Below are positions 1 to 11,856 of a stretch of DNA of 64,000 nucleotides, piece by piece. How positions within the stretch are numbered: the first letter of the stretch is position 1; each line of letters opens with the position of its first letter. Source of the stretch: Channa striata (lineage: Eukaryota; Chordata; Actinopteri; Anabantiformes; Channidae); the NCBI GenBank assembly GCA_033026295.1, contig CM065183.1, positions 992,001-1,056,000 of the forward strand, given 5' to 3'. The notes below the pieces were generated by a model, which saw nothing but the letters and a program-made list of their open reading frames with translations, had not been told where the DNA came from and did no database searches. A program made the position numbers and the translations under genes.

Positions 1-797
1 GGCTGCCTCATCATGGCCGACTGTCAGGCTGCTTTTGGCCTCACATGTGACTTGAGCAGTGGATCAATGTTGATGGCTGGATCACTGATACAGTTTCTCC
101 TCTGTTTGTTGGCCCTGCTGGACTGTGGAACACAGCTCCTATGGCCACATGAGCCCGTCTCTTCACTTCTTCATGATAGAGGAGATGTCCAGAAACATAC
201 TCTGAGAAAAGACAAGAAGACATAACAAACTGTAATACCGTCATGTATAAAAGTCATGACATCTGAGGTTAGTAGTCCACCTGATCAGTTCAGGTGCTTA
301 AACCCATTTCTGTAACTTAAAGGCAAAAAGTAGTAAGAATGATGAATAATTCCCTTAGAGGTTTTATGATTTTCATTAATACAAACTAACAAGAAAAAGA
401 ATTTATTCCAGCAGGTGTCACGAAGAAGCAAGACAACAAATGTATGCCCCAAACAAAACTTCTGCTTTTCATTTAATACTAAAGCATAGTCTCTTAAACA
501 TAAGATAAATGTTAAAGAAATATGTTTAACATAACGAATGGACACATTTCTTCTTATGGATCATAATAAATATGTTTATTCTCACTTCAATAGCACAAAG
601 ATTTCAGCATGATTCTGTCTGTATTTTGTCATTTGTGCACATACTTTACATTTCAGCTGTAGAATCTCTGTGCATTTTACTTTATTAGAATTTTTGTGAT
701 GAAATGGCAATTGTTCTAACTCAATACCTCATAAAAATATGTTTATGTGTTTAAAGCTACAGTGTGTAACTTAAGCTGTAGTTAATGCGAGCTCGTC
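1..797. other. 3' flank of the connexin gene, no gene seen
   Basis: The short open frames here show no recognisable domain. The stretch is AT-rich and lies downstream of the minus-strand connexin stop codon, so part of it is probably its 3' UTR. Several TTTATT words, which read AATAAA on the minus strand, could serve as polyadenylation signals, but none can be singled out. Confidence 0.4.
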
Positions 798-2318
798 TCA
801 CTGCTCTGAAACACCTTTATCGTGGCTTTCCTCTGATTTTTCAGGAGGGTGAGATTGTTTGACTGTGTGGGTTTTACACTGCCAATTGTGACAATTCTGC
901 TTTTTACTTGCCATTGACATTCTTCGGCCCCCAGCAGGTGGCATCATGGGCATGTCTCCCTGCAGAGAGCCCAGTTCATCAGACTCCTCTGAGGAATGTA
1001 AGGATTGGCTCGTGGACTCACTGATGGAGGTCAAGCTCTCAGATGGCGGTCTCATCATGAAGCTGGGCTTCCTGGGGTTGTGGATCAGGACCTCACTCCC
1101 CACAGACTCCCTTCGCTCATCTTCATTGTGGTCTCTGATAGTACTAAGCAGAGCTTCTAAGTGGCTTGGGTGATGGGGTTCAGTCTCACAGGTGTCTTCC
1201 TGATGGCTTAATGTTTCCACATTGGACAGAGCGGAAGCCCATGCCAAATGCCGGTCTGCTATGGCTGTGTTACTCTCTAGACCTTCATGGGTTTGGGAGG
1301 CTTGAATTGGACAGTTCGTCACAGAACTAGGGGGCATCCTAGCTTGGGGGCAGATATAGCTCATCTGACTGGGTCCAAGATAAGCGAAACTATTGTGTGT
1401 CGGTGTGTCCTGGTTGGCTTTAAGCCCAGAGCTGTAATAAGGAGGCTTCATGTCCACATCGGGAATCACTTTGAAGGTCTGAGTCAAAGGCCCGTTGTGA
1501 GGTGATAAATTGCTCTCCACACAAAGTTGTGGTATGGATTTCTTCTTGGACTTATAAATCAAACTATCATCTTCTGTGTACCGCTCTCCATACAGCGTTT
1601 GTTTGATTCTCCTGATGCCCAGGTGCGATATTTCTAGAATGTTAAGGAAAACCGACACCCCAGCGATGGCTATCATAAAGACCATGAAGATGGTTTTCTC
1701 TGTGGGCCTGGAAATGTAACAGTCTACACTGTTCGGACAAGGCAGCCTCTCACACCTATATAGTGGCTCCAGGTGGACACCGTAGAGTACATATTGGCCC
1801 AGGATAAAGCCAACCTCCACCGCAGAGCGTGTAAGGATATGAATGATGTAGGTTCTTAACAGAGAACCTCTTAGAGGTGCCTTCTTCACCTTCTTCTGTT
1901 CATCCAGCTTCCTCAGCTCCCTCTCCATGCGCTTATGTTCTTCCATTGCCAACTCAGCCTCATCCAGCTCCTCTTTCAGCAGGATTCGTCTGCGGTGGCG
2001 CTCCTTCTCCAGGGCTCGAATGCAATAGAGAGCATGGCCCATGTAGACCAGCGAGGGTGCGGACACAAAGATAACCTGCAGGACCCAGAAGCGAATGAGG
2101 GAGATGGGGAAGGCACGGTCATAGCAGACTGCCTTGCAGCCTGGCTGGTCAGTGTTGCAAACAAACTCAGACTGCTCGTCATCCCATACATCTTCAGCAG
2201 CTGCTCCCAAGATCAGCATGCGGAAGATGAAGAGTATGGTAAGCCAGATTTTGCCCACAATGGTAGAATGAATGTGGACCTCTTCTAGGATGCTGCCCAG
2301 CAGGTTCCAGTCACCCAT
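798..2318 (-). CDS. gja10: Gap junction alpha-10-like connexin (Cx52/55/62 group)
   Basis: Gap-junction subunit; six form a hemichannel in the plasma membrane. The 506-residue product begins MGDWNLLG, the classic connexin N-terminus. Four membrane segments lie near residues 20-41, 76-98, 153-178 and 209-231. Extracellular loop 1 carries C54-x6-C61-x3-C65, and loop 2 carries C189-x4-C194-x5-C200 followed by SRPTEKT. The cytoplasmic loop (99-152) is long, charged and coiled-coil-like, and the tail is about 275 residues and Ser-rich. The WDDEQS motif in loop 1, the loop sequence and the stretch after TM4 fit GJA10 better than GJA9, and linkage to rragd agrees. An upstream in-frame GTG at 2336 is rejected as start because ATG-GGT-GAC-TGG is invariant in the family. 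The frame is intact. In zebrafish, related connexins work in retinal horizontal cells. The fish paralogue (a or b) cannot be decided here. Confidence 0.93.
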   Translation of the reverse strand: MGDWNLLGSILEEVHIHSTIVGKIWLTILFIFRMLILGAAAEDVWDDEQSEFVCNTDQPGCKAVCYDRAFPISLIRFWVLQVIFVSAPSLVYMGHALYCIRALEKERHRRRILLKEELDEAELAMEEHKRMERELRKLDEQKKVKKAPLRGSLLRTYIIHILTRSAVEVGFILGQYVLYGVHLEPLYRCERLPCPNSVDCYISRPTEKTIFMVFMIAIAGVSVFLNILEISHLGIRRIKQTLYGERYTEDDSLIYKSKKKSIPQLCVESNLSPHNGPLTQTFKVIPDVDMKPPYYSSGLKANQDTPTHNSFAYLGPSQMSYICPQARMPPSSVTNCPIQASQTHEGLESNTAIADRHLAWASALSNVETLSHQEDTCETEPHHPSHLEALLSTIRDHNEDERRESVGSEVLIHNPRKPSFMMRPPSESLTSISESTSQSLHSSEESDELGSLQGDMPMMPPAGGRRMSMASKKQNCHNWQCKTHTVKQSHPPEKSEESHDKGVSEQ

Positions 2319-2360
2319 GATCTTCTTCACTGCCACATGTCCTCAAACTGTGGGGACACA
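2319..2360 (-). other. gja10: 5' UTR and candidate splice acceptor of the connexin coding exon
   Basis: On the minus strand a pyrimidine-rich TGTGTCCCCACAG ends at 2348, about 29 nt before the ATG. Connexin genes typically have an intron in the 5' UTR and a single main coding exon, so this is a plausible 3' splice site. The upstream UTR exon was not identified. Confidence 0.5.
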
Positions 2361-5300
2361 GCATGCACTGCATTAGCCCTACACAGCCAGAACACATGCT
2401 AAGTGTACTCACATAGGTTTTAAAGAAGTAAGAGTTTAGCCAGATGGGCCACTGCTTCCTCTGGAGCGAAAACTGTATATGGGAGCTACAGCAGTGTCAC
2501 TGGTAAATCAGCCTATTTTTATCCTGACTAGCAAAACAGAAAAAAGAGAAAAAATGACAATGTGATTTAATCCCAGCAATGTGTAAAGATCTGTTTGAAA
2601 CCCTATCTAAGGGCACAGCCTCAATCCCACTGGCTCCTGTTACAGGCAATTGAGTCAAAATAAAGTACTGTGTTCTTTGGTGCTGTTCTCCGAAAGAGTT
2701 TGTTAACTACATGTGACCAACAATGAAGCTCTGTAGTATGTAAGAATTTTGTTTTTATTTGTTTATTTTTGACCAAAAATGGAATCTAACTAGAATTGTT
2801 TATGTTCTAGAAAGCCACCTTGAGACTCATAAACATTACAGAAAAATCATTTAGATGTTCTAAACATAGAGTTCAAACTGATTTACATAAGAAATTACAT
2901 AACTAGTTATGTTTTTGTCCATATGTTTGGTAAAATTAAATTAAAGATATTTTATTTATTATAACACTTAGACCATATCCTGGTATGTCACCATAGCTCC
3001 TGTGACACAGTCACACTTTTAAAGTGAAGACAATTGAGCTTCAGAGGTTTTGTCCTTCACTGACAGTAGAAACAGTGGTGATTCGGTAATATCACTGGAG
3101 CTCAGTGCACCGTCCCCCTCTTTTAATTGTCGTTGCTGCTACCCAATTTCTGCGTGCACCCAGCAGACAGTTCATGTTGATACAGGCCAAATTATGCATA
3201 AAATAAAATTGATCAGTGCACTGAATTGACATGCACATTCTAATTCCCTTTTATGATGTGAGTAAATTCCAGGTGTATTTTGGTTTTCAGCCATTACTGT
3301 CACAATTCACAAACTATCAACAGTAACGGACAGTTTGACGTCCGTAGGCGGTCTCTCAGAATCCTCTCTGGAGCAATGTGAATGACAAAACAGCACTTAC
3401 TTTCAGCAGCACTTACATATCACTGGTATGGGTTCCTTCTTTGCTTCTTAATGCACTTCATCATGTTTATAGAATCATCCCATGAACTGGCTGTGTCTCT
3501 GTGGCTACCCCATGGAGCTGTTTGGAAGTTCTTTCACCAGTTAAACTCCAGTCCACATCCCCTTGCGTCCCTCTGCTTTTGTCTCTCTGTGTATCTGTGT
3601 GTACTCTGGCTGCCTGTGGCTCAGGAGTGCTCTCCTGTGTTACATGCAGGGTTCACAGGATGTGAGCATCGATTGCCTCCTGACGGGACAATGCCTCCCA
3701 CCCACCTCCCCTCTCCCACGCCTGCAGTGCCAACTCCAACGAGAGCCGTCAATATCACCCTCTCTGACAGAGAGAGAGGTAATATTTGTTTATGGGTTGC
3801 TTTTTTGCACTGGGTCTGCTTCCTGTGTCATCAACGTAAAGATGCAACCGAGCCAGCAGGCAGGCCTTAACTCAGTTCAACTCAGTCTGTCTTCCTCACT
3901 CAGAGAATGTGGTTTTTACAGATCCGATCCTACCTACCATCTTTAGCACAACTCTGATTTTAGAGGTGGGGTAATTCGTGCACGCATGGCTGCCTAGCAT
4001 CCCTGCTGCGTAAATTCAATCCAAAAAAATATGTGCAGGGACACTGTACAAATTTTCATGTGGCATCCACTCAATAATGAAAAAAGAGCAACAAATCATG
4101 ACAGCATTACTTCTGGGCTCATTTGGATTAGTTAGAAATAGCGAACAATGAGAACTGAAATGCTTTTTGTGTTTTTTAATCTCCTGAAAACATTTGCTTT
4201 TTAGCAGAGAATGAATAATATAGTATTTCTGATTCTGATTCTGATAAGAAAACTGAGATTAAAGTTTTTTTGTGTGCAAAGTACTAAGGATGCAGTTAGT
4301 CCAGCTTAGCACAAAGAGTGGAAATATGGGCATCTGGTCTGGTTCTGTCCAAAGTTTACACACGGCACGGAACAACACTTCTTTGTGGCACAGTTGACAG
4401 TCAGTGAGCACAGTTGTTGGTTTCATCATGTCACTTGGTGCAACTCTAAACTGTCATGAGCACAGTCACATGTGAACACTGTCACGGGACTGAACATATA
4501 TGAATATATATGAACGTATGATAACAGTAAGTGTCCACTCGTGGAGCATATGAAAAAGACAGATGTATTTCTCTAAATGTGGTGGAGAGCAAACATTGTC
4601 TAAAAAGTGGACTACACTAGTTCAGATGAAAAGCACTAACGACCTGCTGTAAATAAGGAAGTTTTATGTGATTATATGTGTTGTAATGCCTGTTTATTTG
4701 AAATAATGCATTTATAACACCAGCTCCCAACATCAAAAATCCAAATTGGTGGACAACCATAACGAGAAGTGCACTAGAACCTGTTCTCATCATCATATGA
4801 GTAAGAAAATACAAAATGTTCAAAAAAGTAAATAGTGAACACAGCTGAAATCAGCACAACTTTAATTAAAGATTCTCTTGCATTCATCCACTTTTACCAA
4901 TATACACGGGTCTTCGATCCATTGTCAGTATAAAAATACAAAGGAATGCAGCTTTAGCAGAAATGGAGCTGAGCGAAGTCACACTTTGCCTTTCATATGG
5001 GAGTTTTTTTCTGTATTGTAAATAATTCTATAGGCTTTTTTACAGTTCGCACATTTATTGTATGTGATATGATGAGTAGGCCAATAAGCCAAGACCAGAA
5101 TGCAATGCTGCATGTCAGAAAACAGTTCAACAATGGCACGACATAGGCATGAGATTTTAGCATATCGAATCCTGACACTATGTGGCTCAGGCCCACAGGC
5201 CCCCACCCTCAGAGCTCAGAGTAAAGCAAGAGTACATATTACTGGCTGCATAAAATGACCAGCTGTGCCTCGAGGGCCTTTAATTAGGTTTCCATCGTGC

Positions 5301-6036
5301 TCTGACAGAGTCAATGGAGCATTGATTTGATTTTCCCTTCAGAAGCTGCTGCTGTGGTTGCTGAGGCCAAATGCCAGATGTCACACCAGGATCATTGGGT
5401 TATACAACCAAGGGCTGCTTCATCCAGAGCTCCACGCCACAGACTGACTGACAGCTGTGCTGTGGGGACGGGACATTGTCCAGTCTATTTGTAGGTTGAC
5501 AGTAGGCCTCCACCCAGCCACAGGTTCTTCTTAATGTCCTTGACCTTCCAAAAAAAAAAATAGTGGAACATAACTACTACTTATGTAAAGTACATTTACT
5601 CCATTACTATATTAACAGCCAGGCACCCAATTTTTCATATGAAATGAACATTTTAATAAAATGATGCATTATTACAAAAATAGCTTCAGTGTGAAATTAT
5701 TGGGTGTTTCATGTCGAGATGTTACAAATTTTAATTTAACTGGAGCATCATTAGCTTTATCTTTACCAGCTACAGAGCTGTGAATACAGCAGAACAGGAT
5801 TAATTATAATCTAATGATCCATTGATTTTAATTTACTACCATGTTGGCATGTGGCCTTTGGTAAGTGTTGCTAATGATACTCAATTACTTTTAGTAGTAA
5901 GGCAACATTTTAACTAAAGGAGCAATTACACTTTTTTGAAGGAATTTGTGTTCCCCTTTTGTTCAAATCTCATGTTGTTAATTCACCTTTTGCTTTGTTA
6001 CACCCCCCCTTTTTTTTTGGCTACAGAACACACACA
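2361..6036. other. Intergenic or connexin 5' intron, no gene seen
   Basis: The open frames at 3382-3870 and 3563-3946 have no recognisable domain, no splice context and low-complexity segments. The rest is AT-rich unique-looking DNA. Confidence 0.4.
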
Positions 6037-6238
6037 CAGGCTTCATTATTTGTAAGCATGTGTTTAAAGTTCTTTGGTTGATGTGTGCATCCTCACACAT
6101 ATGTGTCTGTGCCTGCACACAAATCTGTAACTGTAAACAGGCTTCATTATTTGTAAGCATGTGTTTAAAGTTCTTTGGTTGATGTGTGCATCCTCACACA
6201 TATGTGTCTGTGCCTGCACACAAATCTGTAACTGTAAA
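6037..6238. repeat. Two-copy tandem duplication, 101-bp unit
   Basis: The segment starting CAGGCTTCATTATTTGTAAG at 6037 repeats at 6138 with almost no change up to CTGTAAA. The second copy diverges only at its last bases. The near identity implies a recent duplication. It creates overlapping spurious open frames on the minus strand with the same peptide twice. Confidence 0.92.
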
Positions 6239-7240
6239 TAATATTTGTGTACAACAAAAATTATGTGCAAATATTTTCACTCTTAAAACTGCCATTTGTG
6301 CATGCATACTTAGACTTGTGTATGCGATTTGTATTTAACTCCGCGTGTGTCTGTACTGTGCAAATGTATTCACTCAAAAAACGAAATGCTAATTATCAAA
6401 TTATCTGAGAAAACATAGTTTATAGCTAAAAGTGCTAAAAGGCCTCACAAACGGCTTTTTGCTAATGTTCTGCCATCTGCGAGACTTGTGTGTACAGCAA
6501 TGTGTGCCTATTTGGCTATGTGGCCTCAGCTTGGGCTCACAGGCTTACGCTTCCAGGCCCACTGTTCAGTTGTGTTTGTACTTGACTTTCTCGTGGTTGC
6601 CTCAGTTTGACAGTTTATGATCATTAACACACCACAGGCAACATCCAACATGTTTTAATAAACATCAAAATGTTTACCACAACACTGACATTAGTCTCCC
6701 AATAAGAAAACACTTTCACTCATGGTTCCTTCATGTAAACTTTGCTACGAACCACAATAAAGCCAGTGCTTTCATCTCTTTCATGTCAAATAAAATTAAA
6801 CCAAAGAGGCAACAATTCAAATGTGTGACTGGAGAAATTATAGGCTTTACTGGACCGTGTGACTTCCGGCTGTTCTCAGCTGCACTTTATAAACTCTCTG
6901 CAGCAGGTTTCCCATGAAGAAACTGCCCCAAAACAGGACACAAATTTAACTTTATTTAGGCTTTACAGTCGCTGGTAGTGTAGTGCTGAAAAAAAGTCAG
7001 GAAACCTCAGTTATTATTCCCCAACAGTGTCCAATTGTGCAGTCCAGCCAGCACCTACTTATTCTAAAAACTTTCTCACTAAAACTCACCAATCAAATAT
7101 GCTGTGGATTTACACAGTTATGCACATGATAACCTACAATTTTCACATCACCATGTCCAAAACATAACAAAGGACTGCAGAGTGTGTTTCGCGAGATTCA
7201 GATGGGAAACAGTTGACATCTGATGATATCAGATGAAGAT
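6239..7240. other. Intergenic, no gene seen
   Basis: AT-rich sequence without a supported gene or recognised repeat. Confidence 0.35.
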
Positions 7241-7740
7241 ATCTTTATGAATTAATGTTAATGAACAGTTCCAGTCTCGTTTCTGCCCTCTGCATTCTAC
7301 TAAAACAGCTTTACGTAAAACGATCTCGTCCTGCCAGCTGACTCTGGTCTTTTGTCCATTTTCGATCTGCTTGATCTAAGTGTGGTTTTCAATACCATTT
7401 CACACTCCATCCTCTTAGAGAGATGCTAGTGCTCTTGCTCTTGCCTGGTTTAAATCAGTCACCACAGGTGTGTCCGAGGGTTCTGTCCTGGGTTAACAGG
7501 TTTTGCTTGCAAATGCTTTTTAGCATTTACATTCTCCCTCTTGGTCACATTTTTCATAAACATCATATTCACTTTCACTATTATGCAGATGACACCCAGC
7601 TCTACATCTCCAACAAACCAAATTCCACCCTCCCTCCCTCTTCCCTCCCTCTTCCCTCACTGACTGCCTCCTCTGTATAAAATCCTGGCTCTCATGCAGT
7701 TTTCTCAAATTAAACAATGATAAAATAGAAATGTTACTTA
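7241..7740 (+). mobile_element. Degraded non-LTR retrotransposon (L2/Rex-type RT fragment)
   Basis: The plus strand reads fragments of a reverse transcriptase in shifting frames: a QSRFCPLHSTKTAL motif near 7270, GVSEGSVLG near 7470, and the catalytic block HYYADDTQLYIS near 7575-7610. The YADD box and surrounding motifs are typical of CR1/L2/Rex-type LINEs in fish. Stops and frameshifts show it is dead. Only part of the RT palm survives. Confidence 0.8.
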
Positions 7741-8928
7741 TAGCAATAAATCCACTTTAACAAAATCCAACAGTTTTAAAATTTATCTGCATCTATTTTC
7801 ATTTTGGTCATGCAATCCTTAATTCAGTTTGAATTATTCTGATTAAATGTTAAAATAAAAGCTGACTCAATTGCATTGCAGTTGCACTTCCATAACTCTA
7901 TACAGCAATGGTTAGAAAGTCTATTTAATCATATTACAGCATTTCTAATTATTTCTGTGGAAAAACTCTAGTGTGGTTTCATATTTCAGAAAAAACAGAA
8001 CTGTAAATTCTCATTTTGTTAGTATTTTTCAGTCAGTGAGGTCTGAGTAAAAGGATGATTAATGTCAGTGTTGTAAACAAAAGTTGCAAACACCATTACG
8101 GATGTAAGACTAATTGTAATTAACGTAAATTGACATGAGCCTGTGATGTGTTAAGGATAAACTGGGCCAACAAACCATAGACAGAAACACTATAAACCGC
8201 TATTTGGCGGAGCAGGAGAAAGTCAAGCACAAACAGGACTGAACAGTGGGCAGTCTGAAAGCTTAAGCCTGTAAGCCGGAGCAGAGGGCACAGATAACAG
8301 GAGTGTAACAAAAATCCACATGTAAAAACAGCCAAGTGTGAGGCTGCTAGCTATCTACAAAGTTTTGATCAATATTAAAGACATTTAGATTTAGTTTTTG
8401 GAGTAAAAATGTACTTGTGCAGACACACAAAGCCTGAAATACAAATCCCAGCACAGACACAGTTTAGTAACTAAATATGTTTATACAAATAATAAAGCTA
8501 CATTAATTCTCTCATAAGGGCATTGAATTCAAATGCTGTAAGAGTCACCTGCACAGTTACAACAATGTCACATGTGCTACAGTAAACTCTGTTGTGCAGT
8601 TTTCCTGTTAAACTTGTCACCATATCCCCCCCACGGACTTGAGATTAAAAAAAACCCTGATATGATCACTTGAGGACAACAATGTCAGATGTTGCTTACT
8701 TTAGCTGTAAAGTGAACATCGACTATGTTTTAAAAAGTGGCTGAAAGGGACGTTTAAAGATTAGTACAAAGTACAACTGCCCTGCTCTATGGCTACATGA
8801 TGAACTCACTAAGTCCTAAACTGTAAATCTTCAAATGGGATAAATGCTGCTTTCAGGAATGTCCAGGACTTTTACAGAGATTGTACCGTGGACATATCAC
8901 TGACTAATTGAGCCATCGACCCATACAG
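7741..8928. other. Intergenic, no gene seen
   Basis: AT-rich sequence. The open frame at 8120-8335 on the minus strand has no recognisable domain. Confidence 0.35.
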
Positions 8929-9060
8929 ACAGTCCACCTCCAACAATCAAGCTCCAGGAAAAACTCCCTTTACCGGAAGAAGAACCAGGCTCAGGGTGGG
9001 CGGACATCTGCCTTGACCAGTTGGGCTGAGTGGAAAAATTTAATTATTACAGGTGCATCT
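8929..9060 (-). mobile_element. Fragment of a fish LINE 3' non-coding region
   Basis: The plus strand reads AAAAACTCCCTTTACCGGAA and then an AACCAGGCTCAGGGTGGGCGG block. This belongs to a very common fish repeat that also occurs at 61280-61380. The same kind of sequence usually follows the AATTCAATTC and TATATAGCGCC end seen at 53739, so I assign it to the same LINE family in antisense orientation. Confidence 0.6.
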
Positions 9061-9577
9061 TTACAAGTAGCTTCTTCAGACTGAAGATGCTTGGTGTCAA
9101 CTTCCAGGTCACCTCACCTGGATGACTTTCTGACACCCACACCATTACATCCAGTTCGTCCTGCCCAACAGTACCACCTACTGATAAGTATGAGTATCAT
9201 TATTTATACACTCATCTGGAAAAAACATAGGTCTTTAAGTCTCATTTTTCTTAACTTAAAATGAAGAGAGGCAACAGAGGAATCACCCCCTTCTTAGTTC
9301 ACAAATCAGATCAACTACTCTATGTTGAAACCTTCCTGAAATGTATTCATTCAAAGCTTAATCTGAACCCCCTTCCTCCACTTACAGTTAGTTGTTGTGT
9401 CCACGATGTCAACGTGCTGTGTCTCATCTTACAAGGTGAAATTATTTTTTTTATTATACATTAGAAGCTTATCCCCTCTGTAAACTTCTATTAAAAGACA
9501 GCATCATGTTAAGTTGTTTCCCCGTATTCAGCGGTACTCCTTTCAGCCTGTCCTTTTATGATTTGAAGAGTTCTGTT
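9061..9577. other. Short intergenic stretch downstream of the nit1 retrocopy
   Basis: No gene seen. A short A-rich run on the minus strand near 9445-9465 lies about 115-130 nt past the nit1-like stop codon. It could be a decayed poly(A) remnant, but it is too short to be sure. Confidence 0.35.
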
Positions 9578-10433
9578 TCAGGTTTTCTCCAGATTCTGGT
9601 AAAAGCCATTATCTCTGCGGTGCTGCTGGACTGGCATGGTTCTCCTGGTGCTGTTGACTTTCTCCAGGTTGATCTTCACTAACATTACGCCCGACTTCTC
9701 CCCTCCACAGTCACCTAGCACTTCGCCCCAGGAGTCCACCACCAGGGCATGGCCATATGAGGAGCGCCTGTTGTGGTGTCGACCAACTTGCGCTGCAGCC
9801 AGAAAAAAGCACTGGGTTTCAATTGCCCGTGCACGAAGTAACACCTCCTAATGAGCAGCTCCTGTTGCTACAGTGAAGGCTGATGGGTAAGTCAGGATCT
9901 CAGCACCATGTCTTTGCAGAGCTACTGATAATTCAGGAAATCTTAAATCATAGCAGATGCCCAAACCCACCTTGTCTACAGGAGACACAATAGAGGGCCC
10001 AGGGATGGTGAAGGGACTTTCCTTAAGGGAAACACCTTTTTATGGCAGTTCCACGTCAAACAAATGGGAATTCCTGTACACTGAAACAATGTCACCTTTA
10101 TCATTAATTATGATGTGATTGTTGTTGATTCGTCTGTCATTCTCCCAGTCTTGTCCTCTTTCATGAAATCCTCCAAGGGACAGCCACACCTCCAACTTCC
10201 TGGCTAGCTGAGTGTATCGTGACACTGTCTCTCCTGCCAGGCTCTCAGACAGTGACAGTGTCTCCTCATGACTGGACCCAATGTAGTCAAACCCTTCAGG
10301 CAGAAAAACCATGTTGGCTCCTCGCTCCCTGGCGTCCTCCACAAGCTGTTTACAGGCGGAGAAGTTGGCCTTTTTTGTCCGGAGTGGCCGTCACCTGACA
10401 CACTGCAACCACTGGGTGTGGTACAGTGGCCAT
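9578..10433 (-). pseudogene. nit1: Intronless, disrupted nit1 copy (deaminated glutathione amidase)
   Basis: Nit1 is a nitrilase-superfamily amidase that hydrolyses deaminated glutathione, using a Glu-Lys-Cys triad. The whole coding region lies uninterrupted on the minus strand: a MATVPHPVVAVCQVTATPDK start, FLPEGFDYIG (Glu), WLSLGGFHERGQDWEND, a GICYDLRFPEL block (Cys), and LLRARAIETQC near the end. Lesions are an extra A in an A-run (plus-strand T-run 10371-10376), an in-frame TAA at 10040-10042 and a TAG at 9848-9850 in place of the conserved Trp. The catalytic lysine of the family's YRKTHL block is Asn here (YRNSHL). Vertebrate NIT1 genes have several exons, so an uninterrupted copy implies retroposition. 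Length is about 284 codons, close to the family. A TTTGTATTCTTTTCCAG acceptor-like site lies just upstream at about 10454. Confidence 0.9.
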
Positions 10434-10690
10434 CCTGATCTGTTGTCGGAAGACTGGAAAAGAATACAAACACTTTACAGTTTAGGACTATGGAGGAACT
10501 TTGAATTGCTACATACTGTAACTTTAAATTAGCTTCCTTACTTTATTGTGTGGCTCGTGTTCTTTGACAGATCAGACAGTTTACAAAGCTGGTTTGGCTA
10601 ATTCTTTTGAACTGTGACAATAATATGTCACTTTACTTCTTTAACTAACCTGGATAGTTTTGCATTTTTTTCTTTTGCTGCTGGATGATG
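10434..10690. other. Flank upstream of the nit1 retrocopy
   Basis: Apart from the acceptor-like site near 10454 on the minus strand, I see nothing specific. Confidence 0.3.
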
Positions 10691-10719
10691 AGAGGTTTGT
10701 GGATCTGTGAATCCCAGTG

Positions 10720-10870
10720 AAAGTCTTATTGCTCATTGGTCTTCAGCTTCTGAAACTCCTCTAGCAGCAGCTCCATTCTGTTCTGCTGGGCTCTGAGCTC
10801 CACCTGCTGTTCCATCTCCACTATCTTCTTCTCGTACCAACACCCCAACTGAGTTGACAGTGTCAAAGCC
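10720..10870 (-). other. Coding-like coiled-coil fragment, unidentified
   Basis: The minus strand from about 10850 reads a charged helical stretch beginning LGCWYEKKIVEMEQQ and ending in LLLEEFQKLKTNEQ before a stop near 10730. It is about 40 residues long and looks like the end of a coiled coil. I cannot name the gene. It may belong with the fragments at 10946-11359 and 12063-12380 as pieces of one decayed or multi-exon gene. Confidence 0.3.
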
Positions 10871-11089
10871 CTTTATGGAACATTCTAGCACCTTGTAAAA
10901 TATTTTTTTGTTATATGTCTTCAGCTGGGAGGAGAATAGCCTAACTTAGAATAAAGACTGGAAATAAATGGATAATGTGAACCGGTTTTGGATGACATTC
11001 AAAACATGCCCACCATGGTTCCGGTGTGTATTGTTGTAAAAAACTGCTTTAGTCTTTGAGTCTGCTTTGGAGCATGCACAGTTCATCAC

Positions 11090-11360
11090 AATAAACTGCG
11101 TTGAGCAGTTTCTCCATGAGCATGAAGGTTGTTCCTCTCCTGGCTCTGTGAGATGGTGATGAGAATCTCCAGTGTTATCAGTGGGTATCTGTGCAGCCCT
11201 GCAGCTGGTGGACCCATCAGCTCTCCAAAGTGAAACAACTGACTGCTGTACGACTGTGTTGCACTCCTGGAATTTGCCAGGGGGGGTCAGCAGAGTACAG
11301 GGGGCGGCTTGAAGTATGGTTGGCAAGATTAGAGAGCTGAGCTGCATTCTTACCATCACC
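11090..11360 (-). other. Coding-like fragment, unidentified
   Basis: A 137-codon minus-strand frame ends at 10946. Within 11090-11360 all three minus frames show protein-like stretches of ordinary composition, including RYPLITLEILITISQ in a second frame. That would fit a pseudogene with frameshifts, but no family is recognised. Confidence 0.25.
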
Positions 11361-11715
11361 TAACAGGGGAGATGATAAAAAAAGATCACCCATTCAAAGA
11401 AAATATAAATAGAGAAACTGTTCAGTCTGTCATTCAGTAACTCCAAAAGTATGATTCTTAAAGTTGCTTAAAAAAATGCTTCTCTAGATCGTAAATCAAT
11501 GCTGATTTCTGACTTCAAGAAATAAAGAAAGAAACAAAACTTTCATAAATAAAACGCTAAGAAAATGCAAACTGGTTATTTTGTTTTTCATTTTAAAAAA
11601 TCTGTTTATTAACAGTGAACTACCACTACAGCTCTATAATAAAATAAAATAAAAAGCCAGACAAAGTTCTTTCTCACTTATTGAATTAGTAGAAAAGAAC
11701 TGATATCAAAACCCA

Positions 11716-11815
11716 TTTGAGGTTGAAATGCTAAAAAGTATTTTTTAAAACTCTCTCTATTACAAATAGTCTGAATCCTTCACATACTGTTAGACATGTC
11801 TTTAGGATCTCACTG
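11716..11815. repeat. Empty-site paralogue of the 14.2/15.1-kb flanks
   Basis: About 100 bp here, starting near TTGAGGTTGAAATGCT and ending near GGATCTCAC, match the sequences flanking the DNA element at 14288-15059. Here they are joined without the element, as ATTACAAATAGTCTGAATCC. The two copies differ at several positions, so the duplication is not recent. Confidence 0.85.
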
Positions 11816-11856
11816 GTAACTTACTCTCTCTATTGGTAAAAGTAAATGTGGTGTCA

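Noticed and set aside
2319..2336. Upstream GTG start that would add six residues to the connexin
   Set aside because: The MGDW start is invariant among connexins and is an ATG; GTG starts are not expected in this family.
3382..3946. Two overlapping plus-strand open frames of 127-162 codons
   Set aside because: No domain, no splice pattern, and CT-rich low-complexity segments; likely chance frames.
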